In this document: one piece after another, positions 47,104 through 59,663 of the stretch | Layout of the letters: each line of letters opens with the position of its first letter | Position numbering within the stretch: position 1 is the stretch's first letter | Assembly (NCBI GenBank): GCA_003956705.1 | Contig: QZCP01000101.1 | Location: 124,001-188,000 of the forward strand | Direction: 5' to 3' | Source of the DNA: Brevipalpus yothersi | Lineage: Eukaryota; Arthropoda; Arachnida; Trombidiformes; Tenuipalpidae | Length of the DNA stretch: 64,000 nt | The notes under the pieces: generated by a model | The model's database searches: none | What the model was told of the DNA's origin: nothing | Seen by the model: the letters and a program-made list of their open reading frames with translations, nothing else | Translations under genes and position numbers: made by a program

Positions 47104-50100
47104 ATGGCTAAGGCAGGTCAAGGACAAACTCTTAATGATCGATTAAATGCTGCCCGATATGCTCTTGCCGGACAAGGGCTAGCTCGAGTGGTATGTAAGG
47201 CTACCACAGAAGAAGTTATTGGTCCTAAAAAGAAACATCTAGATTGTAAGTATTGTGGTGGTGAAAGTTTTTCCCACCTAACCGATCACCTTCAATATAT
47301 CGGCTTCTCATCATCATCGTTAATTCTCTTGTTTGTTTGTCTGTGTCTCAGATTTACTCCAGTGTACCCATGAACCAAATGTATCCATTCCTCAGTTGGC
47401 AAATCTTCTCATTGAAAGAACTAATCACGGCTCTTGGGTGGTTGTATTCAAAGCACTCATCACGGTACATCATCTAATGTGTTATGGCAATGAGGTTAGT
47501 TACTTTTCTCTTTCTCTCTCTCACCTACATGCTGAAAATTATCTCTCTGAAGAAGAATGAGAAGAAGATTTACCGATCAATCAAATTGAATTAGTTGTAA
47601 TAATTGTAATTATATTGCGGAAAAAATGTATTGCGAGCATAATTTATTGCTTCATGCATGAAACAATGCGTTCATTTTTCGAGATCAACTGTGACTCATC
47701 GAATGTCATCTCGAAAAATGATCGATAAATTTCAAGAGAATATGATTGAGATCTTTTCGTCGAGTTTTTTTCTAACATTCTCTTCCTTCAATCTCTTTCT
47801 CATTATCACCCTCCTTTACAGCGGTTCACCCAATATTTAGCTTCTAGTAATTGTACTTTCCAATTGAATAATTTCATGGATAAAAGTAATTACAAAGGAT
47901 ATGATATGTCAACCTACATCAAAAGATATTCAAAATATATTAATGAGAAGGCTCTGTCATATCGAACAGTTGCCTTTGATTTTGCCAAAATTAAGCGGGG
48001 TAAAGAAGATGGCTATCTGCGCACTATGCCAGCGGAGAAGCTTCTCAAAACGTTAGTCGTTCTACAAAATCAAATCGACTCTCTATTGGACTTTGATTGT
48101 ACAGCTAATCATTTGACGAATGGTGTGATCAATGGAGCATTTATGCTACTTTTCCGAGATCTTATTCGATTATTTGCGTGCTACAATGATGGTATTATTA
48201 ATTTATTGGAAAAGTTTTTTGACATGAACAAAAAACAATGCCGAGAAGCTCTGGACATTTATAAAAAATTCCTGACTCGAATGGATCGTGTCGCTGAATT
48301 CTTAAAAACGGCAGAAAATGTTGGTATTGATAAAGGTGAAATACCTGACTTGACAAAAGCACCATCATCTTTACTGGAAGCTTTGGAGCAGCATCTTCAT
48401 GCCCTTGAGGGCAACAAAAAAGGGAAAAGGTAATTAGAGATCTCATTTAATCAAGCGTACTATCTTCTCAATCGCTTCCGGTTAGAATCCTTTTGCATAT
48501 CTGTTCTTTCGAACTTTCAGGAGAGACGGTGTATTTGAATTTCCAAATCAATTTGAAATTTCTCTTTGAATTCTCGAGAAGTAAGCATGTGGGTCTGATG
48601 TATTCCTGTATTCTTGTTTACGATTGCTCAATTGCTCCTTCACCTCACAGCTATCATGTCAACGTTCTGCTCTTCAAATGTGCCTTCGATTGAGATATAT
48701 ACTTCAATTTTTAACATGCTATAGCTTCGAGAAATTATTTTTCAGTTACATCGTAATGATTTACTCGTTTCTGAAATCATACTTCCGGAATTTTTATGAC
48801 TCAACCTCTGTGTACCAATTGATCATGGAATGATGAGCAAGCCTCGTATCCAAAAATCATCTGACTTGGAGAGAGAATGCTTATTCTATTTCAACGATGA
48901 TCTTCTCCTAGTTTGTTTGAACAGTTTTGTTACTTGAGAAGTACAATGTTTTGAATCTGCTTGTTTTTTCGTCTTCATAGCTCTAAAGAAAATCAACCTT
49001 CTGCTGCACAACAACAGGGAGGAAGTAACAATTACCCATCGTCTTCATCTTCTAATGTCGGACCGGCTGATTCTTCAGAGGTTAAGGACGAAGTGGTCAA
49101 AAAAGCTTTGGAAGAAGAAGCACAGTTGATGAATCAATTAAAAGTTAGTATGAATTTTCTTTTTTTGCTTTCTGCTGACAAGTTTCGAAATCTATACTTA
49201 TTCACTAACAAATTCATGCGCTCTTTCTGCATCTTCCAATGAAGCTTCCCCACAATCTGATCAAATTTCATTTTTGATGGCCGACAAAAGTTTGGCTATC
49301 ATTATTCATCCCACTTTTCCTTGAAACTGTATGCCCCTGCCTTCTGAACTTTAAATGAGTTGAGCGTTTATCGCTCACCATTTAGCATTCGAATGATTCA
49401 ATCAGCATGCACCATATCATACCTGCCTGTGAATCATTTTCCTTTTATCTTTCTACAGCTTTTTCATTATCATTTTTCTCTTCCTTTCTCTCTTCCTCTT
49501 ATTCATTTTCAAACCTTTGGAATGATCTATCATCTTTAGCATGACGCTTTCTCCGATATAACCATACGCTCCCAACCCAATATTTGGCAACAAGAAAGTT
49601 GGCTTGAATTGGTCAGTAGCTCATCTGCTAAGAATGTATTGTCTGGATTCAATGTCCCTGTGTTGTCCTTAATTCACTTATTTGCCTGAGCAAAAAATGA
49701 ATTCGAAATAATAATGTTGGCGCGAAAATTCTCTGTCTTGTCAGAAAGTTTCATGAATATACACTACTAACGATATTCATTTACTTCCTCCGCCCATTTT
49801 CTCTCTCCTCTCTTCCTCTCTTTGTCCCATGATTAATTGTGATTAATTTGGATCACTCAATTCCATGTCCTATTTTTGTTCTAATCATTCCCCAAAAACT
49901 CCCCTGAAATTCTATTCCCGTTGACTCCGTTTTGCTTTCAAACACAACCACACACATTCCTCTCTTCCCATTTCTCTCCCTCTCAAATCTTTCTGTTAAC
50001 AGACTTCTGTACAATTCCAGGAGAAGCACGTTCAGGATCAAACCACCAAAAAACCCTATAATCCCTTCCTCAGTTCACCAGCATCAGAGCCGCATAAACC

Positions 50101-52785
50101 TTCAAGCAATCAAGATAATGTCAGTGGTAAAAGTTCATCAAATGACATTCTGGATCTTTTTGGTAATGGTCCTAACCCTAGTTCCACTGGAACTCAACAA
50201 ACACAGATTACCAATTTAGCCTCAAGTAGAGCAAGTGATGATCTCCTGATGTGAGTTATGAACGTAATCCTCCGTTAGTTTATGCACATTTTTGCCATTT
50301 AGCGTTACTTATAGATATGGGTTCAGAGATCTTTTTCTCAATTCATGTACTTCTACATCTGTATTCTTCCAGATAGGTACTTGAAGGGTTGAGAGTTCAC
50401 TAACTCGTGTTGTGATTTGCAGTGAAACATGTCGTAATCGTACATGCATAAATGATCAGAATTTGAGTCTGGGTTAACCTACATATCTTCATCATCATCC
50501 ATTCTTCATCTCACTCTCACTCTCAGCTCAATCTGATTTAACATTCTCTTTTGTTTTTAAAAATTTGACAGGTTAGCCAACAACAGCACCTCATTAAACT
50601 CTGCGGCGGCAGCTGCTCCTAATCCTTTCGCTGATATGCTATACAATATGTCTACGACAGCAGCCAATGTTCCATCTTACAATGGTGCGTCTTCCATAGC
50701 TCCTAATTTTGGTGGTTTCGATGCGAATTTTGCTGCAGTATTTGGCTCACAGAATGTTAACTCAAATGTTTCGTCAGGTAAATAGGATGAGGAGGGGAGA
50801 GCTTATTAATTATCTTACTAACACTAACACTATTATGAAAGCTCAAAAATAATTGCAGTTTAATGTTCTGCTTGAGCTTTACAAAGAGGATACCTCTTGA
50901 AATATTCTCTTTAAGTCAGGTAGGATGATGCGATATGATAATCGAAACGAGAGCTCATCTCTCTTCGTAAGTTATTTCAAAAGTGGCTTATTCACACATT
51001 CTGATGAGAAGAAGATATTCTCCATCGAAATCCACCAAAAGTATACTCTCTTTACTGTGAGATACTCTCAGTAGTTGTACTTTTCGTTCAAATTTCCTTT
51101 TCAATAGTTAAAACTGAACCCATATTACCTTTTTCTCAAATGCTGCCAATTCCGTGCGATTCAAATCTAAAAGCAGGAGCTCCTAGATCACAACCAGATC
51201 GTCCACCGCCCCCATCTTCCGTGTCTCCTTCAGAGAAGCAACCACCTACTACTTCAATAGATAAATCATCATCGAGCAAGAGCTCACATTTGAATGATAG
51301 AGTTCAAACGAGAGTTGTAACAGGGCCTACTCACGATCAGGAATCATTGCAAAGGAATTATCATCAAAAGCATAAAAAGCCCGCCAGGCCCGTACAACCC
51401 TCTCCACCAGTGCAAAAACCAATCGAACATCGTTATGAAGATACATCTGGTGAAGAATGTGCCTCAGCTGCCCATCAGATAACTGTTCAGGAGGCTGATA
51501 TAAAAGAAAATCTCCAAGTTCATGGAGATAATTTATCTAATTCTCCATCACCCACTGCTGACATTATGAAAGGGGATGGTACTACACCCATCCTTCGCAC
51601 TCCACCTGATCCAAGTTATGGTGAAGAGGAAGATTTTGAACGTGCCGATCTCCAACCTGATTCAACTCAAAGTGTAGTTGAAGATCCATCTCCTCTGATA
51701 AAAAATCTTTCATCATCTGGGGAGCAAAATATATCAGATGAATCACTCTCAAAGTCTCGTCCGAGGCCAGAAGATCACAAATCTAAGCCTAAGAGGCCGT
51801 CTCCACCAGCAAAAACAGAGAATGAATCGGTTCCATCAGCCGATAATTCTCACCAAGATCTTTTCGGGTTCGATAATTCATTCAACGCTTCTTCTGATAC
51901 GAAAACTGATCAGCCAGAACAGCCTCCTCAACTTCTTCCAGGAGTGGCTCCTTATATCGCTGCTCCAGGAGTTCCAGGAATTCCGTTTCCTGGGGTATAC
52001 TTTCATCCTTCCCAACAATTTATCGATCCTCAGCAACTTGCTCTTATGCAACAGCAGCAAGCCCAGTATTTGGCCCAACAGATGGGGAAGGCTGCTCCAG
52101 CCCCAGCTGGTAAAAGCAAATCATCTTTGGAAGATCTAGATGAACAAATGAGAAGTTCGATGAGGGGGAAAGAGGATCAACGAAAATCATCTCCAAGCCA
52201 AATTACTCCTACTGTTCCCTATTCAGGTGCTCCAGCGGCAGTCTTTGTACCCGGACAAGGAATAGTTCCTATCGCTATTCCTCCTGGAATGCAGTTCCCA
52301 CCAACAATGTACATGGGGGCTGTACCGACTGCTACCGCAGGTCCATACATTAGTCCGAGTTTATCTCATATAAAATCTCTGTGTTCGCACGAAATTGACA
52401 CATTTTATTGGATTTAGTTGAGCCAGTTTTTCTTATTTTTTTGTGTTTCTTGGCCACTTTTGATTTAATCATTATTTTTTTCATCCTACCCGTAGTGCTT
52501 TTATTTTTCTGCTCCAAATTTTCATCACCATCTCAAATCATATTTTTTCTTCTCTCTTTGATATTTTTCACAGGTTTTGATGCTTTTGGTGATATACTCC
52601 AACCTCAGAAAAGTACCATTCTCATGCCAGGAGCAAATTCTATGGGCAAAATTCCATCAGCTGCTCCAACAAAGACTTCAACGCCTAGTAGTCTCATTAA
52701 AGGGGATCTAGACTCCAGCTTAGCAAGTCTCGCGCAAAATTTAGATATAAAAGGTCCCAAAACTGCTGGTTTCAAGAAGTTTTAG
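47104..52785 (+). CDS. PICALM/lap: AP180/PICALM clathrin-assembly protein (ANTH domain)
   Basis: Eight exons join in phase to give 978 residues: 47104-47245, 47352-47494, 47822-48429, 48981-49143, 50021-50250, 50572-50777, 51108-52340, 52574-52785. Residues 1 to about 297 are a near-canonical ANTH domain. The PI(4,5)P2-binding motif KATTEEVIGPKKKHLDY is at 32-48, followed by EPNVSIPQLANLLIERT, YGNE|RF and GVINGAFMLLFRDLIRLFA. The long disordered tail carries two NPF motifs (366-368, 446-448; EH-domain binding), LDLF (396-399; clathrin/adaptor type), DLFGF and a FDAFGDILQP block, then LDSSLASLAQNL near the end. It links PI(4,5)P2 membrane, clathrin and AP-2 in endocytosis and synaptic-vesicle recycling (family knowledge). 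The last donor, CAG|GTCCAT at 52341, is weak; reading through that intron ends at a stop at 52415-52417 and would give a shorter tail. An optional exon may lie at 49540-49611. Confidence 0.92.
49540..49611 (+). CDS. Candidate cassette exon of AP180
   Basis: Between AP180 exons ending 49143 and starting 50021 there is an acceptor (ATCTTTAG), then 72 nt open in the same phase (HDAFSDITIRSQPNIWQQES plus WLEL), then a donor (TTG|GTCAGT). It is exactly 24 codons and enters and leaves in phase 0, so inclusion would not disturb the frame. No family match is recognised; this is a splice-structure prediction only. Confidence 0.35.
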
Positions 52786-55186
52786 AAGAAGAGAAAAGCA
52801 AGTTTACAGATTCCACGGTGAAGAATATCCATAAAATATCGTTGTTGACAACGAGCTACAACTTCTATTGTTCAAATTGAATTTAGATTCTGATTCCCTA
52901 TTTTCAATCCTAGAGACAGATAATTTCCAACTCAATCTGAATACAAGGATGCAGTTTGAATCATTAAAAAAATTTTGTGTGCAATCACGTGTTGTTCTTT
53001 TTCATAACAAAGAGTGAGAATTCGTTCTTATCTTGGAACCAAAAGAAATTATTCACCAAGAAACTGGCACTCAATAAGTTTCCAACCTTGTGAAGAACAA
53101 AATCTGACTTCGAACCAGAAAAACTTTATTCTCTAAACCACAATCAGAAGACCAAACTCTTACAATAATAATAATGACTCTTTTTGGTCGAAATACTTTT
53201 GAGTATATATATTTTTGTGGCCATTTGATCATCAATCTAATTTTCAATCTGGACGAAAATTTGATCTCTCTTTCCAAGTCTTCATGTCATTTTGATTTTT
53301 CTGATCTCTTCTTTCCAATTGACTAATCTAGTCAATTAATCTCAATCAGTCAATTCAATTTAAATTTCTCATCATCATCACATTTCAATTTTTTAATCTT
53401 CTCCTCTTCATCACAATTCGAAAACTCAAATCTTCAAAGTTTTTTTTGTGGTTCCTCGAAAAGGAAATTTTCTTTCCTTCACTTGTTGGCAGGAATGTTA
53501 GATGTATTCACCGATCGAATTTCATAGATACTTCTCTATCAATCCGATGGAAGTGATAAGAGCGTAATTCAAAGTTTTTACTCAATTCTTACTTACTTAA
53601 CTTTTTACTTGACACTCGAAAGATCCAACATTCAGGTGAATCTTGAGATTCTGACAGAAAATTTCTAACCTCTCAATGATCGAGATTCAATGAACCGGAA
53701 ATGGCCGTCTTGTGGCAGTTTGTGATGTGGCTGTTTAGAGAACGGTGAATGTGGAATGATCCCAGTGAATCTATCGGAATGGTCGAAAGTTTCTTCCGAT
53801 GTGGCCGCCGAGAGAACCTGACTTTCTCAAGTCGCCAGGTGACGTGAATGCTTCTTGATATGATCATTTTGCTAATGTGTTGAGCCTGTTTTGAAGCTTG
53901 AAGTACATCAAATGGAATGCGGTTTGTTTGACTTCGGTGAAAGTTCTTTTTTTTCAGCTTCTCAGCTATGTTGTGGAATGTATCAATCAATCGGCAGTGA
54001 TACCTTTTACCGAGCGTTTTGATTAAAAATAGTGATACTTTCGAAAGGTGTGTGTGTTTCCGTTTTTATGTTTGAAAACAATCTGCAGTAAACAATCTCA
54101 TCAATCGGATCGATAATCTAGTTACTGGATTTCGTTCCCCTATTGCACACATCTCTCTTTCTCTCTCTCTTTCATTCAACTGTCTCGAATTGCAAATAGC
54201 ATATCATCTGTCCTAGATTGGTGAGTATATTTGAGATAATAACATAGTCATGATCATTATTTAGATGTGTATGTATTTTGAGACGATGATTGTAAGATCA
54301 TTGTGATTTATTTTCACCCACTTGCTGCTTATGAATCAACTAGAACAGGTGACTAAGGAAGGAAGAGAGAGAGAGAGATAGGAGAAGAGAGTGGGTGATG
54401 GAAGTGTGGTTTTAAGTCAATTCAAATAATCTTATTTAAGGACTGCTTGAGGGTGGAAAACTTTTCCCTATTTCGGTAATTACAATTTCATTTTAACCCT
54501 ACCTTATATTCAAACTTTTTTCTTTTCACCATCAAACCATTGGCATGCACACCTCTTGAAAAGAGAGAGAAAGACTTGAATAAGAGGAGCAAACTTTTTG
54601 CGCTCATCTTCACACTGCATGTGTGTCTATGGTATATCTATTCATTCATCGGTTCAGAGGTACACTCTTGAGAGAAAGAAAGAAGAAGCAGGAAAACAAT
54701 TGACTTTGATCATCATTACAAGAGCAATTTTGATGAGTTAGTTATGGAAAGAAGGAGAGAGAGAGCATACAAGGTACATGTACATGTATATGAGAGCCAT
54801 GTCCACCCTTTTAACCTACCACTACTAGTGGTGACTTGTATGAGTTGAAAAACTTTTTGTTGTACAAAATTTATGAAACCTACTTCCTTCAAAAAAATCA
54901 ATACTATTACCATTATCTTTCGAATGATTTTCATTCTCTTTTTTTCTCCCTCTCTCTATCTCTCTTTCTCATTCACCTAGCCTCTTTTTTCATCATATTG
55001 CCTTAGATTGATTCGGCGGTGATTCATCAATTGCGTCAATCACAGTGGTGGTGGTGGCTACCTCTGCTTGAATATTTTTTGGGCTCACAATTCAAACGAT
55101 AATTTAATTCAGTTGGTGAAAAATTATTCTTTCCCCTATTGTGTGTGTGAGTGTATACCGCAAGTGATACTACTTTCTCACCTTGG
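52786..55186. other. Intergenic DNA between AP180 and EPS8
   Basis: About 2.4 kb, AT-rich, with short GA and CT runs. ATTAAA at 52963-52968 is a possible AP180 poly(A) signal. Untranslated first exons of the EPS8 gene may lie here, but none could be fixed. Confidence 0.5.
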
Positions 55187-58031
55187 ATGAGTAAAATGCA
55201 CTCAAACGCAAGTGATTTGAACTATTTGGTTGAACATTTAGCAACATTCTCCTCAAAGGACTCTGCTCCAATAACACCAAAAACAGCCATTCAAAGACTC
55301 TTCACCTTAGAAAAGACAGCAGGAATATGGACTCAACAGATGATATTGAAAATCACAGGTAAATGCTGACATTGACAGATTTTTCCTCTAATTGTTCTCT
55401 ATTCACCGTTTGACTTTTTCGACCAACTTTTATTCTCTCTCTCTCTCTCTCTCTTTCTCTCATCGCCTCATTTGCTCTGTTCTTATTATTCTTTTCTCAT
55501 CGTTTTTTATTCACACCAGATGATCATATGCTGATTGTCGACAGTGAATCGGAATCAATTGTTGAAAAATTTCCCGTTACTTTTATCCAAAGACCTGTTT
55601 CGTTTGCCCCTCGTGATCATCTATACAATAATATATTAATATTTACCGTCCAACACCCGGATGAAAAATCAGGTAAATTGATACAGCTATTTATGTAAAC
55701 TTATGTATATGTATATGATATATACCGAATCAGCAATCTGGGTCAGCTCCTTCAAGCATCTTGGTGAACTCTTCGCTCTTTTCCGGAAACTTGCATCCTT
55801 CCTTCTTCAACTTTTTGGCGGTTTCTTATGTGTATGGTGATTATAGTGTGATATGAATTCATTTTCCTCTGTTTCTTCCATCTCTTGAATGCACAGGTGA
55901 ACTCCATATTTTCCATTGTTTGTCACATTCTTCTCCAAAAATAGTTGAAAGTATCTCTAGTTGGATGAAAAAATACGGAAATTTGGCAATCACTGTGGAA
56001 AGTCTCCACCATGAAAGTGAACCTGTTCCACCGAATGTTCATGTCAAAGAGACAGTGAATGCTTTCAATGCTCTGGCTGCTCAACGAGAGAAGTAAGTTT
56101 CTGATTAATCTTGTCTAGTATATTTATAACCTAGTTATATCCAGTGAATACATTGTGTGAAAAAGTATATCTTCTTTAATCCTCTCCTTTTAATAATTCA
56201 CCAGAAAGGCACCATCACCAGTACCCAATTCTCCTCCCAGAGGATCATCACCTGCTCACATTCCACGAGATCATGATTCAAGATCAGTGACAACAGCTAG
56301 CTCAATTGAATCCAATCATAACGTACCTCCACGAAGAGCACCAGAGCCGGTAATACATTATACCCCATCCTATTCTACATGATCAGTAGATTTTCACTTT
56401 TGGCCAAAATTTTAATCATAGTTTGGTATAAACTTTTTCAGACTCTCTCAAACGAAAAATATGTTTCCATCCTGAATCATTGCTTCGATGATATTGAACG
56501 TTTCATTCAACGACTTCAGCATACTGCTGCTGCTATAAGAGAACTTCAAATGCGCAATCAAAAGCGAGGAGGTAAAAGTTGAAAATTATTTCGTATCATT
56601 TGATCATCTTGACCGTAAATTTTAAATTATTTCACAGGAAAAGGAGCTGCTCATGGAGGAGATGGTTTACTTTCGATGAGAGCCCGTGGACCTCGACAAG
56701 GAGATTTCTTTGACATTTTGGCCAAATTTAAGCTTGCTTTTAATCTACTGGCTAAGTTAAAAGGTAATTTCAAGGCATAAAAAAATCGAAACACTGATAA
56801 TCAATTATAACCATTCTGTGTGTGTCCATTTTTAGGTTGTATTCACGATCCGAACGCTCCTGAACTTGTTCATTTCTTGTTCACTCCTTTGGCCATTATA
56901 ATTGAATCAGCACGAATGAATGGTGGGTTAATGAGTAGAAAGGTTTCCATCACAACCTTCATTGATTAATTATACTTTCACAGAGCCCACACCAATCGAT
57001 CCGGCTGATGTTGGAATACCGCATCTCAGTTTGGAGGCCATCGAACTCTTGTCAAACTGCTGTACAAGCAAAGAAACCGAATTGTGGCAATCTTTAGGAC
57101 CAAATTGGACCCGTCCAGTAAGTGATACATTTTCCCAAGATCCACCTCCTATACGATCGACTGATCAATACTGATCTTATTTCACATCTATTGTTTCAGC
57201 ATCCCAGACCTCCTAGAGATGGAAAGTTTTATCAGCCAATCTTCTCCGATAACTGGGCTCCTCCGATTACAGAAAGAGATTTAATGGGTTTCGTTTCATC
57301 ATCGGAAACATCTGACGATGAAGATGAGAGTCGATTATCACAAAGCATTCATCGAGGTTCCCCAGTTCGAATGGATGGTGCTGAATATTCACGGCATTCA
57401 ACCCACTTTGTGCCCAGTGAAATCGATGATCGACATGAGCATCGACGAATGTCATCAAAAAGTAAGAAAACTCATTTTCCAAATGCTCAATCAATTCTCG
57501 AATATTTGTTATACCAAAAATTTGAACAGTCAATTTCATCATCATGTTTTATTTGACTATTTTAGATATGCATCGACCTAGACATCAGCCTGCATCCCCT
57601 GCTGATTCTACCGAAAGAGATTCACCCGTTTCCCATCTAAATGAAGCTGAACAACTTGAATGGCTTGGTGAATTGCAATCAAGAGGAGTGAGAATTGTTC
57701 AAGTTCTTTTCCCTAGAACTGCGAACAATGAGAAAGAATTGACAGTCGAAAAGTAATTATCCTTAACAGTTATGTGTGGTATGAAAAATTGATTGTAAAC
57801 CTTTATTCTTTCAGGGGTGAGATTCTGGAAATATTGGACGATTCAAGGAACTGGTGGAAAGCTCGAAACAGTAGAGGACAAATCGCTCATGTGCCAAATA
57901 CAATTGTTGAACTTATTAATGATGGATATGATTTCCATCGTGAACGAGCCGAACATCTTGCTCGAGGATGTTCTGATGACTGGATTCGCAAAGAACGTCA
58001 GGGAAAGAAGGGAGAATTCAGATATTTCTGA
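55187..58031 (+). CDS. EPS8/aru: EPS8-family signalling adaptor (PTB + SH3), short C terminus
   Basis: Eleven exons join in phase to 602 residues: 55187-55358, 55520-55672, 55897-56092, 56205-56349, 56442-56571, 56638-56763, 56836-56922, 56984-57117, 57200-57461, 57566-57752, 57815-58031. Residues about 12-150 form the EPS8 PTB domain (YLVEHLATF ... AGIWTQQMILKI). A central EPS8-specific helical region follows (VSILNHCFDDIERFIQRLQ; FKLAFNLLAKLKG; PELVHFLFTPLAII after a few variations), then an SH3 domain at about 510-565 (EKGEILEILDDSRNWWKARN, VPNTIVEL). EPS8 proteins couple receptor kinases and Rac to actin and, in vertebrates, cap and bundle actin through a region after the SH3. Here only about 40 residues follow the SH3, so that region is missing from this model. 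The start ATG at 55187 is the first in frame; an additional 5' exon is possible. AATAAA lies 15 nt after the stop. Confidence 0.87.
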
Positions 58032-59663
58032 TTGAAAATCGGGAAAATAAAAAATTGGGGGTAAAGTTATCGAGCAATCAAATGAAGACAGCAATTCATC
58101 CTAATTGCTTTTATAACATGTTGGTGTATCCGCAAAACACCCACATTTGAACCAAATTAATTGACAAACTTTTCTTCCGACCATTTTTCCACTTGCAAAT
58201 GCCAAATTAACCATAACAGCGTGAGATATATTTTGTAACCTTTATTGAGCAATTATCATTTTTGTCCTCCGTTTTTCCTCTCACCCATACACTGTTCATT
58301 TTTACATCTATTCTGAATTCATATGGACCAATGTTAATCTTTGCAATTCCTTTTCTGGGACCACTGCATTTACCAAACGTAGCATTTTAAATTCTGGACA
58401 GTTTTTTCTAGAACACCAATCATTTAGATAAATGATGACTATCTCTCTTTTAACTATACATAAAATAAAATAAAATGATATGATTATTGACAACACTTAC
58501 TGTCTGGAATCCAGCTAATTGAGCCAATCCTGAGATGTGGCCATGAAAGTTTTTATCAATGACAAAAGACAACTTTTTACGTTTGATGACTCATGCGAAT
58601 CACGCACACATTTGCGATTCATGTGGCAGCTTATAGCTAAATTTTAAAAAGTTCGAGAACCCCCCCCCCCAACAATATTTTCTCCGATCTCGATCGAATT
58701 AAATCTCAAGACCAATTTAAACCTGTCTGAATTTGAGAAAAAAAGGATTCTTCCTTGGAGAAGTGCGAATAGTCAATTCAAACTAATTGAGCCATCCAAT
58801 TAAACTTTTACAGCCACCAAAGGTGTGCCCATGCAAAAATTTTCATTCCAAGAGACAACTTTTCACTTTTGATTACTAGCCAGCCAAATCACGGTGTATA
58901 ATAGAGAATCACACACAGCAATCAAGTTCCAGAAACAGCGATCTTGGTCCCACCAATTTGTGGTTTAAACTCACGTCTCAAGGTTCTCTCAGAACTATAT
59001 TCCCGAGAAAAAATTTTTTCCCTCTCTCTTTTTAACCATAATCCGATTACAAATTGTGTGTGTGGTTCCTAGTTATCTTAAATGGTTCCTCTCTCTCACA
59101 CACAAACCAGTAGTTCAGGAAATCCACACTATTGAAGGTCGCTTTTGAGAGACTGAATGACGCCACAAAATGCGCTTAAGGCTTGTGCATACTGTATGTT
59201 TTTGTGCTCTCCAAAATGTTACTCATTTCTCTCAATTGCTCAGACTCATAATTTTAGCTTCATATCAGTGTTGCCTATGGAAGTGAAACTATACTGTTCC
59301 ATTACCTTATTCATTTTAATCATCTCGTTTATCTTTTATCGTTTTTTTCAATCAAACGGCTAATCGATTGAATTTTGTCATTCACAAAAAACAGATACTG
59401 TGTGTGTGTGTTTACTGGTGAGCCAAGTGAACCATGAATGTTATTGTTCATTTAGTGGCCAAAAGAAGAATTAATTGTTCAATTGGAGACATACATACTA
59501 TCTTGACGCCCCTTTAATCCCGTTATCATTGAGTTCATTTTATGATCCACACCTAGATTTAAGTGTGTGTGTGTAACAATATCTTTTTTTACTCAATCAT
59601 CAAATATCTAGTGTTTTATTATTACATATTTACCAGAAGCTATTCACCTCTTGTTTCTTCATC
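58032..59663. other. Intergenic DNA between EPS8 and Draper-like gene
   Basis: About 1.6 kb without a recognisable gene. AATAAA at 58046-58051 is a likely EPS8 poly(A) signal. There is a ten-C run near 58661 and several GTGTGT runs near 59400 and 59565. Confidence 0.6.
58046..58051 (+). terminator. EPS8 polyadenylation signal candidate
   Basis: AATAAA 15 nt after the EPS8 stop codon; very close, but compatible with a compact 3' end. Further AATAAA/AAATAAAA words occur near 58460. Confidence 0.4.

Noticed and set aside
51738..52139. 133-codon frame inside AP180
   Set aside because: Out-of-frame shadow of the long AP180 exon 51108-52340, whose own frame carries the recognisable tail motifs.
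57122..57581. Alternative frames across EPS8 exon 57200-57461
   Set aside because: They run through splice sites that fit the EPS8 phase. The EPS8 frame continues correctly into the SH3 exons.
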